Below, piece after piece: positions 26,001 through 36,070 of a stretch of DNA of 64,000 nucleotides (its first letter is position 1; each line of letters starts with the position of its first letter). A program made the translations under genes and the position numbers. Location of the stretch: the NCBI GenBank assembly GCA_021397835.1, contig JAJFZO010000866.1, positions 69,501-133,500 of the forward strand. Reading direction: 5' to 3'. The stretch is from Moringa oleifera (Eukaryota; Streptophyta; Magnoliopsida; Brassicales; Moringaceae). The notes below the pieces were generated by a model, which searched no databases, was not told the origin of the DNA, and saw only the letters and a program-made list of their open reading frames with translations.

Positions 26001-27958
26001 AATCTATATTCAAACTAAAACTCAATTCAAATCCAAATCTAAATTAAAATCCAACCAAACTTAAATTAAAATCCAACATAAACCCATTAAAACCCAACTC
26101 AATCCAAATGAAATCATCTTTAAAATATATGAAAAACAAAAAAATAAATGAATAAATAAATGAACTTCAGCCAAGGATAAACAAGGCAGGGACAACCAAA
26201 TCTATACCCAAACTAAACTCGATTCAAATCCAAATCTAAATTAAAACCTAACCCAAAACTTAAATTAAAATCCAACATAAACCCACTAAAATTCAACTCA
26301 ATCCAAATGAAATCATCTTTAAAATATATGAAAAACAATAAATATATAAATAAACTTCAGCCAGGGATGGAAATGGTTCGACAAACAAGCACAGGGATGA
26401 CAGAAAAGCATCCGTGCTACCACACACCCTGTTTACATCTCTAGGGAAGCAACGAATGTCAATCATCTTTCATTAAGGTGTGTGCTAAGAAGGCATTTGT
26501 GTGGAATGGCTTTTCCCATATTGGGCATTTATTGGGCCACAAATGATAATCTCTTTTTCTTTTTTTGAACAAAGGGTCATGAATGATAATCTCAAGAAGA
26601 GAAGGTGTGGGAAAGATAAGACTGTTGATCATCTTTTGTTAAGATGCGTATGGACAAGGCAGTTGAGGAAGGGGGGGAGGGGATGGCTTTTCCCAAATTG
26701 GGCATTTCTTGGGTGATGGTTGGGATAGGCTTACCAAGGAAATTCAGGCTTGGACAACCATCAACGCTCCAAAGGGAGAGTAAAACAGTAACATTTTTAG
26801 TTCCATGGTTGTTTCACAATCAGAGAGTTTTTCAAGGTTTAGAGAACTCGTTTGCCAGTAATAGATAAATGGCTGAATATATGACATTTATGGCTTACGG
26901 GGCTGTTCTTTCGTTAATGCAGAGAACTTAGGAGTCCTCTATGAGTTTTTATCTTGTAATCGATTATGCATGTACATGGGAGGCACCCCTTTGTGTTGTT
27001 CTCAAATAATACTTGTACATTTTTTTGAAAACAAAATCCTCCTTTTTCTCTGTTTTTGGGGAGGCGAGGAGGGAGAGAGCATCTTCATCCGAAAACATTG
27101 GCTTTTGCTCAGAAATGTACATGTTCTCCTAAAAAGAAGTATTACAACCACATTCCTACTCTGATATATGGCATAACAAAACAAGAAAATTTTGCAATTG
27201 AAACTACCACATTAATAAGATTTTTTTTTTATTACATTGTTTTATAGTGTGCAGATAAGATTAATAAAGTTTTCAACTTTCATAGTGAAAAAGAATAGAT
27301 GAGCTGAGATGGTCACTCTTAGATGATGAGGTCATTAAACATATATGTATAATAGTCTTACCTCTCTGCCCACAAAAACAAGTGCCAGATCAAGGGGCTG
27401 CTCAAGTTTCTTGTCGAAGCACTAAGCAAACAGAATCAGGATAGAGAGGCACAGTGCAGTGAAAGATAGAAATAGCTTAGTCACAAAAGGAAACACAAAT
27501 GCACAAGCAAGTAATAGAATACAAATCTGAAAACTTTTGAGGAAACTACTCTGATTGAAAAATAATTTTGCAAGCAACTATACCAGTAAGTTTGACCAGC
27601 CACCTTGAGAGAGAACCAAATGTGCTAGATCCTTTGGAGAGATGGTCTGATAGTTTACAGCTTCCTTCAATTCACTGTTTGAGAAATTTGGATGATTCAG
27701 ACAATTAGAACTCATATATAAGTACACAAATACATATGTAAACCTACAAAGCAAAGTGATTGGAGAGTAAAGACTTCGGGGTGGAAGAAAGAAATGAAAG
27801 TAAAGCATAGATAGTAAACATGAGAAGAAAGAGGCGTACTGGAGAAGGTGAGGAGACCAGAGGAAGGCGGGTACAGTGGATGGGGAAGCCGATCCAAAAG
27901 GGATGTAAGCTGCTGCGACGAGCAAGGCTGACAAAAACACCACCACAACACTCTTCAT
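22707..27958 (-). CDS. Type I membrane protein of the V-ATPase accessory subunit Ac45/VOA1-like family
   Basis: Eight exons: 27840-27958, 27584-27674, 27362-27421, 25323-25385, 25000-25263, 24732-24843, 24411-24619, 22707-22799 (1011 nt, 336 residues plus TGA), with all phases consistent. The N-terminus is a signal peptide (VVVVFLSALLVAAAYIPFGSA, residues 4-24) followed by PAFLWSPH. The luminal domain has ELKEAVNYQTISPKDLA, DLALVFVGRE and four cysteines. A single membrane segment near the end (GIVLLLILISGLCCMMG, 307-323) precedes a short tail, IDTPARFETPQDS. Related plant proteins (recalled: At3g13410) are annotated as ER membrane proteins of unknown role; fungal VOA1 helps V-ATPase assembly in the ER, so that role is inference. 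Intron 3 (25386-27361) carries two mobile-element relics and intron 7 a (TA)n repeat. Confidence 0.85.
22963..22999. repeat. (TA)n microsatellite in intron 7 of the VOA1-like gene
   Basis: About 37 bases of alternating TA, flanked by unique intron sequence. Confidence 0.9.
25817..26446. mobile_element. Probable non-autonomous hAT-like element with internal tandem duplication
   Basis: The right end, read outward-in, begins CCCTAGAGATGTAAACAGGG. The left end begins CCTAGGCAGATGTCAATTTT, a diverged inverted match. Ends of the type TAGGGATGTAAAC recur in plant non-autonomous hAT elements. Inside, a segment of about 198 bases occurs twice in tandem (25998-26195 and 26196-26390), both copies ending in AACTTCAGCCA(A/G)GGAT. 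No open frame and no clear 8-base target duplication were found, so the class is tentative. Confidence 0.4.
26495..27015 (+). mobile_element. Degenerate L1-type LINE 3' fragment in intron 3 of the VOA1-like gene
   Basis: A plus-strand frame at about 26580-26660 reads LKKRRCGKDKTVDHLLLRC, followed by VWTRQ, which matches the Cys/His zf-RVT region of plant LINEs. Downstream, broken frames give QRVFQGLENSFAS and then CTWEAPLCVV, resembling the usual LINE C-terminus and 3' region. It is antisense to the host gene and heavily decayed. Confidence 0.5.
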
Positions 27959-29395
27959 AATCTCTATCTAAATGCTCCTGCGATCCAAGACTCTCCTTGA
28001 ATCTGAATGTCCATTAAGTTAATTAATAGAGCAAAAATCAAACAAAACCACATAGAAATTGCAATTATAGCTTATGAACGCGAGTCACTAAAACAATTAG
28101 GAAAATTCAGAACAAACTGAACGGCAAGCATGGACAGAAAAACATCATGTTGATTAGTTCCTTATGCAGAAAAACAGAAGTGAAGAAAGCAATTAAAAGA
28201 TGAATTATATTCACGTATTCAAAGGAGAAACAATAATCACCGGATTTAGTACTAGGGCAATAAAAAAAATTATAAAGAGATATGCGAAGAGGAATAAACC
28301 TTAATCAGAAGCCGATGAGAGATTTTGTTGAAAAGAGAGGAGAGCAGAGGGAGGGGGGAAGGGATGGATGTGGCTTCGACCAGATGGATCGGGGTTGTGT
28401 TGTCATGGTAACACGTACGCTTAATAAAAATAATACAAGACAAGCAGGCATGTTGCGAGCCGGTTGGGCGGAAGGGCGGGGGGACGTTGACCATCTGGGC
28501 TCTTACTTCTATTGGGCCCTAATTCTTTTCTGCAGAATGGATTGCCGAGAGGCAATAATTTTTTTTTTAATAATATTATCCCCCGAACTGTGTATGTTGG
28601 GCATGCACCTCCAGCCCAGGGTTTATGTTTATCAAAAGGCCCTTTAATGGCCTGTTGGATAGGCCTCCTCCCGAATTTCCTAGAGGAACCAACTCCTCCT
28701 CCTCTCAACTTTTCATTCATGAGTGCATGGGCGGATAATCTGATAGAAATCATGATGGACGTCACTCTGCTCTTCATCAATTTGGTTTTACCCGCGATAT
28801 TATCCCCCATTTCATTTCAAGCACACCGTCGTTTGTTCCAGTGAGTTTCTTTCTGAATGAAAGCCATTTGGTATATGTGATTATATTCCCAGCCCTGTTT
28901 TGCAAGCATAAATACATATATTATGGTTGCGCTTGTCATGGCATGAACAAAATACACTGATAATCAGCTCTGAAGGCTTTAATTACACTATGTTGTTCCG
29001 GATTAACGGACTATATTTCTCTCTTTCTGGTTACCAGTGCGTGAATTCAGATTGTCGGAGCTGCTCTGGAAAAAACTATTAAGTAAAAGTGGTGGTCGTT
29101 GAAACCATGAGACTTGCAATTAATCTTGGAGGCTTAATTTGGAGATATTGTTCGTAGAGGGGGAGAAACTTGTGAATGCTATCCCTTCTCCGCATGTGAA
29201 TGCCATTAAGGTCATCCATCCCTTCCTGCGTGTCTAACAAATTACACAGACTCCACCGCTCCTATTCACTCCATTCACGTTTCTAGATACGACACTTGTA
29301 GGCCTTTTTACCTCTTTCTGTGGGTCCTAATGTTGGATCCCATCACCATAAGGCCCATCTGTTTGATAACTGACACATAGCCTGTTGCCTTTGCA
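27959..29395. other. Divergent intergenic region VOA1-like / DUF3741-associated gene
   Basis: About 1.4 kb between divergent start codons. The left part probably contains the 5' UTR of the VOA1-like gene, possibly with a UTR intron. The open frames at 28282-28844 are on unlikely strands and show no motif. Confidence 0.55.
28496..28625. promoter_or_regulatory. Cluster of site II-like (TGGGCY) elements and a telo-box-like motif
   Basis: TGGGCT at 28496, TGGGCC at 28513, the reverse form AGCCCA at 28613 and AGGGTTTA at 28618 lie within 130 bases between two divergent genes. In plants, site II with telo boxes is typical of promoters of growth-linked housekeeping genes. Which gene they serve cannot be told; the VOA1-like gene is the likelier. 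Confidence 0.35.
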
Positions 29396-30199
29396 ATGAA
29401 GGATCTCTCCTTTGGTCTCTTCAAGAACTCTATACGAGCCAAGAAGAGGAAAGGCATCACAACTTTCTGTAGTGATGATGGCTCAACCTCTACGCTCAAC
29501 CAAGGTAAGCCTGACCGTGGTGATCCCTCTCGCATCTTCACACCTTCTCCTGTGGCCTCCCCTTACTTGAACAACACCCACTCACTGAAAAGTCCACCAA
29601 CATTAGAGCAGATGATATTGCAGCTTGAGTTAGAGGAAGACACCGCCAGAAAACGACAACTCAAAGACTATGGTGCGCTTGAGGCAGGCAGAATGTCATG
29701 TGTCAATAGTTCTGATATCTTACGCTCTGCCAGGGATGCATTGAATCAGTACCCTCGCTTTTCTCTTGATGGAAAGGATGCCAGGTATAGATCTTCATTC
29801 CGAAACTTGGATAATACTGTTGGAAAATTTGGCAGAAAATCAGTCTGCTGCGACCATGGGCTGAGAGAGAGATTGTATCAAGATGATCTTGACAATTCCA
29901 GGCCGGGAAGAACTTTGTGCTTGCCCCCAACTCTGGCCGGAGAGAACGTGGCTTGGTGCAAACCAGGGGTGGTTGCAAAGTTGATGGGCCTAGAGGCTGT
30001 TCCAGTGCCAATAAGCAGCATCGATAGCAGGAATAAGCTGGGCTCTATCATAAAGAGGCAAAATCTGATCAGGAGGAGAGCTGAAAGAAATGAAGTGGAA
30101 AGAAGAAGAATTGCAATGAATATGAGCAGCTGTGATGAAATCATCAGGGGAGGGAGGATTGGTTCCTGTTCAAAGGCTGCTGAGTACTGCATCGTATAG
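29396..30199 (+). CDS. Uncharacterised DUF3741-associated (VARLMGLE-motif) protein
   Basis: A single open frame of 267 codons starting MKDLSFGLFKNS and ending AEYCIV. The one clear signature is GVVAKLMGLEAVPVP (about 191-205), the conserved motif of plant DUF3741-associated proteins, shared with the LONGIFOLIA/TRM group that can act on cortical microtubules and division planes. The rest is basic, Ser/Arg-rich and probably disordered, with a charged segment LEQMILQLELEEDTARKRQL near residues 70-90 and an Arg/Glu-rich region RRRAERNEVERRR near the end. It is much shorter than the typical TRM proteins (often over 600 residues), so it may be a distinct small subfamily. No function is assigned. 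It is unclear whether a 5' UTR intron exists. Confidence 0.75.
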   Translation: MKDLSFGLFKNSIRAKKRKGITTFCSDDGSTSTLNQGKPDRGDPSRIFTPSPVASPYLNNTHSLKSPPTLEQMILQLELEEDTARKRQLKDYGALEAGRMSCVNSSDILRSARDALNQYPRFSLDGKDARYRSSFRNLDNTVGKFGRKSVCCDHGLRERLYQDDLDNSRPGRTLCLPPTLAGENVAWCKPGVVAKLMGLEAVPVPISSIDSRNKLGSIIKRQNLIRRRAERNEVERRRIAMNMSSCDEIIRGGRIGSCSKAAEYCIV

Positions 30200-31887
30200 T
30201 CTGTTTCAGGAGAGCCCACAAATTGTGGAGGGGGGTGGCCAACCCAACGTTTTCTGTAGATTGTCACAGCATAATCACTCATCTCTCTCGTTTGCCCTTT
30301 TATTATAAGTTGCTAGTTCTAAGTTTAGTTGGAAGAAAAAGATTGTAACAACTATATATCATGAGTTTCCTTTAAAGGAAAATGTCAATTAAGTACCAAA
30401 GTAAAGAAACTCTAGCTTGCCACCAAGTACATATCAATTAGTCCAAAAATTTGGCAACAAATTAAAGGTAACTTATTGGGATACCTTGAGAAAAGGAAAA
30501 CATAGTAGCCAGTAAATTATGTCCACTGCGTGCAACGCACTATTATATCCACAACATAGATATGCATCTACTGCAACATATATAAATCGAGTGAAATGTT
30601 GGCCAGTGCACCGCACTGGTTAACATTTATTAATAGATGCTCCTTTTCTGCAACATTAATTTCCCAGTGTACCCCACCATGTTCTGTATAGTGAATTATA
30701 CACTTGAAATTTACCTTGTAGAAAGTCTAAACTCACAGGCAATCAGGGTTGCGCTGCTCTACTTAAGATCCTCTTTTTAAGTTATAGACTCTTAAGCAAT
30801 CCAGGAGGCCCAAATCGTGAATTGTGTGTAGCATCTGTGAGTCTCCATCTGCAGCGGTAATGAATTATGGTTTATTGGTTAAGTCCTCTTTGGAAGCACA
30901 TGGACTTCAATGGCTGTCAGATATTGTGACCTGTGGGCGTTAAAATATTAGTTGAATATTTAACTATGTATCACAATGCCCTAGTGCATATTTAATATGA
31001 TCACCACTATATCAATTAGTTAAATGATTCAACCACAAATGACTCCCAATAGTTAATTTTGGCAAACCAAGACAATGCAATGGCATAAATCTGTCCCATA
31101 TGATATTGTTATGGATGACAGCTGACTACACTCATATATACGCGTATGTTGATCATGAGAACATATGTGCATGCATGATGCATGCATTGCAGAGTTAAGA
31201 AGTTCGTGGCTCTCTATTTTAGGTTATAGCTGCAGAGGCATGCAAGGTGTAAAGTACTTCACAACTCATACATCACGTGCATTATCCCTAGCTCTCACGT
31301 GCCAATGCTTCGCGCTTCGTATAATATCAATGCTTGATGTTGAATCAACTAGGCCAGCTTAATTACTCTCTTGGTCTTCTTCTAAGGTTCAAAATATATA
31401 TGTCTATATATTGAGTTGAGTGCCTTTTTACTGTCTACTGAAATGTGTGTCAGTGTACATGCCTGACTACGTTGCTAGCTCCTGCATTGCAAGCTAGAAA
31501 ATACGAGACAGTGGGACTATCTGCACATCTGATTGCACCCTGGCGTACTCTCCACAAGTTTTGAATTTGTCTGTCCCAAATGTTCGGAGGGTTTTGTGCC
31601 GCTGCTGAAGTGAGGTTGTCTGACTCTTAAAAGATATGAAACACTGAAATCAACTTGGTGAAGAGTATACACATACACACACATATATATATATATATAT
31701 TAAACATATATATGTGTGCACGTAACTGTGATCTGTGCAATCCCATGCTTAGTGGAGTGACAGTTGTGTCCTCTTACCTTCAAAAAAAACAATGGACTTC
31801 CTCCAGTACAAGATGATGCCGACTAATTAATTGTATACACATCTATTGCAATCATAACATGTAAACAGTTGAAAGAAAGTAGCCTAT

Positions 31888-31908
31888 CCCCCCCCCCCCC
31901 CCCCCCCC
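31888..31908. repeat. C homopolymer, 21 bases
   Basis: Uninterrupted run of 21 C, followed by a CT-rich tract. Its exact length could be affected by sequencing or assembly. Confidence 0.9.
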
Positions 31909-33367
31909 TTCTTTCTTTCCGATGCCAATACGTTTGGGTACAAGTCATGGCAGTCCAAGGAAATTCCACATGGCATATTATTACCTGCTTTAAATATTAG
32001 GCCATCGACTTGAGCCACATGACCATGCCTGCGGTGTCAACTGGCAGCTTTTTCCTTGTACCTTGTTTCTTGTTATTTCACGGTTAGTGGCCATAGCCAA
32101 GAAGCCATGCATGCCCATTATAGTATGCTTTTATATCATCAAAAGGCAAATTCTGCAGTTTGAGGATAATCCTTAGAGACAGTTAAGCTATAAAGCCTAC
32201 AAATCTTGTACACTGACAGCTAAGGCAGACGAAGAGAAAGGGCAGAGTGCCCTTTTTCCCTATTTTAAGGTGGACGGTTTGCCACATGCAGGGCAATTTG
32301 ATCCAATCCATAAGATCCTGAATTTGAGGCTAGTCTTTTGAAACCTTTATGCACACAACATAAGATTCTTTTCTCAGTAATTGCGTCAAAAGTCAGGGGA
32401 GGATTCCCTGCAAGCTGCAAAGATGAGCAAGCCATACATAATTTTTACAGATTCCAAAGTACCAAGTCAAAGTGAAGTTACCCATCATCCACTTGCCTGG
32501 TTGAACCTTTTAAGTCGAAGAGAGGAAGTTAATATAATATCTGAAAAGTGGCTACTGGCTAACTTTAGTTCTGGTCAGAAGCAAAATAAACCAATTGCTA
32601 TTTGGACCTCCTCTTCTGGGAGAGAATCAAAGACTTACTAGTGGAGTCCACGTCCTGTTTGTCTTTGGAATGCTGATGCTTCTGAATGCGGTTCTTAAAG
32701 GAAGGTGTACATGTGCCAGCATCTGTTCTTCTTAAGATTTCAGTTAATCACTTTAACGATCAACTGTGGCAGCACCTATATGGAGTTCAATTTTCTTAAT
32801 CAATAAACAAAGTTGACATGCATCCACAAAAGTTGATTTCAAATCCTATCGCGCTTTATCTTGTTTCCCATATTCTCTGAGCAATGGCAAGTTGCAGTTG
32901 CAGATGCCACACCTGAGATGACCACAGACACGAACAGTTTGTGAACCTTATGCTGCTAGCTCCTGCTAATTTCATATCGCACAAGCATGGCCAATCTTTC
33001 CCTTTACAAAGTTGAATAAATACCAAATCGTTCCGTCTTGCTTGACAGAATCTGATTTTAGAGGAACAAGCATAAATTTGGCAGAATATCTCGGTCTTAA
33101 TGAAAGCGAACCATGTTCTCTTTCTGAAATTTCAGCTTCAGCGTTACCACTCTTTTCATGTATTCCCAAGGTATAATGTTTTGAAAATGAGGTCAAGAGT
33201 CCAGTTGACTCCACTACTAGAGTCGGCAGCCTTGAATAATCCGCCTATGTTAAGAGCTTCAGTATCAGTTACTAAGATACAATACTCACAGAAATCTATT
33301 TCTCTGCTTTTAGCCGTGTGCTGCTATTGTGTTCATATTTTATTATCCCCTTCGCTTGCTTTTATGT

Positions 33368-33376
33368 CTATATAAG
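33368..33376 (+). promoter_or_regulatory. Probable TATA box of the expansin gene
   Basis: CTATATAAG about 200 bases before the ATG at 33578, followed by a CT-rich leader typical of plant 5' UTRs. Confidence 0.5.
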
Positions 33377-33577
33377 ATTTCCATTTCCCTCACTCTTTCC
33401 CGCATTCTCTTCATTTGTGTCTCCCTGAGTTCGAGGTTCAAGCCACTGTAAGCCTCAACCCCCCTCTCTCTCTTTCTCCTCCATTCCATTCATTTCCCTT
33501 AATTTTAAAGAATTCCCTTTTCTTACTTCTTCTTCCCCCTTTCATGCACTAATTTCCTTCTTTCCTTGGGGCAGGGA

Positions 33578-34504
33578 ATGGAATTTTGGGGATACACATT
33601 GGTAGCACTTGTGACCGTTCTGAAGACTGTCAAGGGCTCTGGAAACGGATGGACAGATGCCCATGCCACTTTCTATGGAGGTGGTGATGCATCTGGGACA
33701 ATGGGTAAGCAAGATGAATTTATTCGAAGACTTCCATGCTGTCAAAATTTTTGGGTGTGAGTAATGGTCCTTCTTCCATATATTAATTAATTGAGCATTG
33801 GGCAGGTGGTGCTTGCGGGTATGGCAATCTTTACAGCCAGGGGTACGGGACAAACACAGCTGCACTCAGTACAGCTTTATTCAACAATGGGCTAAGCTGT
33901 GGAGCTTGCTTTGAAATCAAATGTGTAAACGACAGGCAATGGTGCTTGCCAGGGTCCATCGTAATAACAGCAACAAACTTTTGCCCACCAAACTTTGCTC
34001 TCCCTAACAATGCGGGAGGTTGGTGTAACCCACCCCTGCAGCACTTTGATCTTTCCCAGCCTGTTTTCCAACGCATTGCTGAGTATAGAGCTGGAATTGT
34101 CCCTGTCCAGTACAGAAGGTAAGCATTTAATCACCAGGTAGCTCTCACTGTGTTGCTTGTCCAATGTTTGTATTTGGAGGCTAATTTTGGAGGCGTTCAG
34201 GGTACCCTGCATGAAGAGAGGTGGGATGAGATTCACAATCAATGGGCACTCGTACTTCAACTTGGTGATGATAACCAATGTTGGTGGAGCAGGTGATGTG
34301 GTAGCGGTGTCCATAAAGGGCTCAAAAACTGGATGGCAGGCGATGTCAAGGAACTGGGGTCAGAATTGGCAGAGCAACTCGTATCTGAATGGTCAGGCCC
34401 TGTCTTTCAAGGTCACAATCAGTGATGGACGGTCAGTAATCTCCGAGAGTGTGGCTCCGTCCAATTGGGGTTTTGGGCAGACATACAGTGGCGAACAGTT
34501 CTAG
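33578..34504 (+). CDS. Alpha-expansin
   Basis: Three exons: 33578-33704, 33806-34118, 34201-34504 (744 nt, 247 residues plus TAG), phases consistent, usual family length. Alpha-expansins loosen cellulose-xyloglucan contacts in the acidic wall without hydrolysis and drive cell expansion. Visible: a signal peptide (residues 1-21), [40 protein letters not shown], the cysteine-rich family-45-like domain with [15 protein letters not shown], the conserved HFDLSQPVF motif, then the C-terminal CBM63 domain with the aromatic residues of [19 protein letters not shown] and the end [13 protein letters not shown]. Intron positions after TMG and after QYRR fit the standard EXPA gene structure. The exact EXPA member cannot be given without a tree. 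Confidence 0.95.
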
Positions 34505-36070
34505 CTTACTCAGCTCAACGCGGCAATCCACACCTAACCATTGAACCTATATCCTTCTAAACTTTAACAATACTCTCTTACTTCTCGGTAGCCCTTTCAT
34601 TTAAATCTATCTAGTAATGTTCTATGTGCGAGGTTACGTGTATTTGACGAGGTGGAACGGTAACAGGGTGTTTCAGCTCAACTTTTGTTGGGCAATAATG
34701 GCAGTGAATGTGTGTGTGTGTGAGTATTAAGGCAATTTGAGATGTAATATACGGTGGCACGTGAGTGGTAAAAGCCTGTTTCGGGCTGAGGTGAATGAGG
34801 CCTTTCACCCGCCCAAAGACAACCCTCTCTGCTCTCACGTCTTGTGGCCGAGAGCGGCTAGGTGTTTTTTGTTTGTTTGTTTGTTTTTTTTTTTGGGTCC
34901 TCCTCAAGGGATTGAGTGATGGGAAAAGCTAATGAAGGGCTTGTTGCCTGGATGTACTGCTGAACTATATGATATAATAAATTAGCTGAATTGCGGATAA
35001 CTGCAAAATTGTGTGGGAGCCTTTTATGTTTTTGAATGACTTTTTCTTTCTCCCATCTTATTATAAGAATATGAAATTGGAACTCCCTCTTTCTTTACTC
35101 TATAAATAAAGTAATTTTGTGATATAAAAATTAAGCCACCCCTCTTACTGCAAAGCGGAGGAAGGTTGCCCGTGTTCGGGACTGGACCTGGCCTGTTGGT
35201 GTGCTTTACGCTCGGTTCTCTACTTGTAGAGAGGCCCACTTCACACCTATGAGTCTCAATTGTCTTTTTTTTTTTTTTTTTTCCTTTTTTTTAGCATCAT
35301 TCTTTTAATCAAAATGGCAGAATAATTTTTTTTAAATATAAAATTTGGTTTCATATTGTTTTAAATATCATAATATTATCATTTGATTTTTAATTTATTA
35401 ATTTTTAATAAATTTAAAAATTAAAAAATACTTAAATTAAAAATTTTATATTAAAAATTTTAATCACAAAAATTTTTTAATATTAAAAAATCCAATTTTT
35501 AAATTTATATTATTAAAAATTTAATTTTTTAAAAAATAATTCTTGAAGCAAAATTATTTAAATTCGATGAACTTGAACTATAATATATAATCTATTCAAC
35601 ATATTTTAAAAATATTTTAATATTTTAAATTTTTTTATAATAATTTAAATTAAGTTTGTTTTTGATGAAATTAATAAATCAAAATCAAAATTGTTATTTT
35701 ATGAATATAAAAAAATATGAAATAATGTTGTATACAAAGCTAGACAAATTAGAACAGTAAAAACAGTGTCAAACCTTAAAACCCAACCTACAGTTGTAAT
35801 GGGCTACAGAAAACCGACCAGCTGGAAGTTCAGAATACAAGGGACATGATCACACAAAACAATTCAGGGCCTATAGGAGAAGCCCGTAAATAGGGCTTGC
35901 CTTCAGCCTTCCCGCCCAAAACCCTCCTTCTCTCTTCCCTTTCTAAAGCAACACTGCAACATCCGAGAAGTAGAGCCAGAAATAGAAGAAGAAGAAGAAG
36001 AAGAAGAAGAAAAAGGAGGAGGAGCAGGAGGAGTTCTGAATTTAGTTTGAGCATTACAACTTCTACTGAA
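34505..36070. other. Intergenic region between the expansin and NUP214
   Basis: It holds the expansin 3' UTR, T-rich tracts (34865-34895, 35264-35293) and a very AT-rich block at about 35310-35660 made of short T/A runs. The NUP214 promoter and leader follow from about 35760, including a CCCGCC motif and AAACCCT just upstream of the (GAA)n leader. No gene was seen. Confidence 0.55.
35985..36027 (+). repeat. (GAA)n/(GGA)n trinucleotide repeat in the NUP214 leader
   Basis: A purine-only trinucleotide repeat lies 45-85 bases before the NUP214 ATG, probably in the 5' UTR. The reverse frame over it is a poly-leucine artefact. Confidence 0.85.

Larger units (their letters stand above)
30200..33577. 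other. Intergenic region between the DUF3741-associated gene and the expansin
   Basis: About 3.4 kb. It holds the 3' flank of the left gene and the expansin promoter. Visible items are a near-palindrome of RY motifs at 31168-31186, a (TA)n run near 31684-31700, a run of 21 C at 31888-31908 and the expansin TATA box. The 86-codon frame at 32381-32641 shows no family signature. Confidence 0.55.

Noticed and set aside
28282..28844. Overlapping plus-strand frames of 121 and 110 codons
   Set aside because: No family motif; they overlap the promoter and leader of the VOA1-like gene and a plus-strand poly-T run.
29878..30282. Minus-strand frame of 134 codons
   Set aside because: Shadow of the DUF3741-associated gene and its 3' flank.
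32381..32641. 86-codon frame upstream of the expansin
   Set aside because: No motif, no splice partners and no TATA box at a fitting distance.
33892..34314. Minus-strand frame of 140 codons over the expansin
   Set aside because: It is an antisense shadow of conserved expansin exons 2 and 3, including intron 2.
35040..35293. Possible second SINE ending in a T/A tract
   Set aside because: The T tract is present, but I could not find convincing box A and box B motifs at the right spacing.
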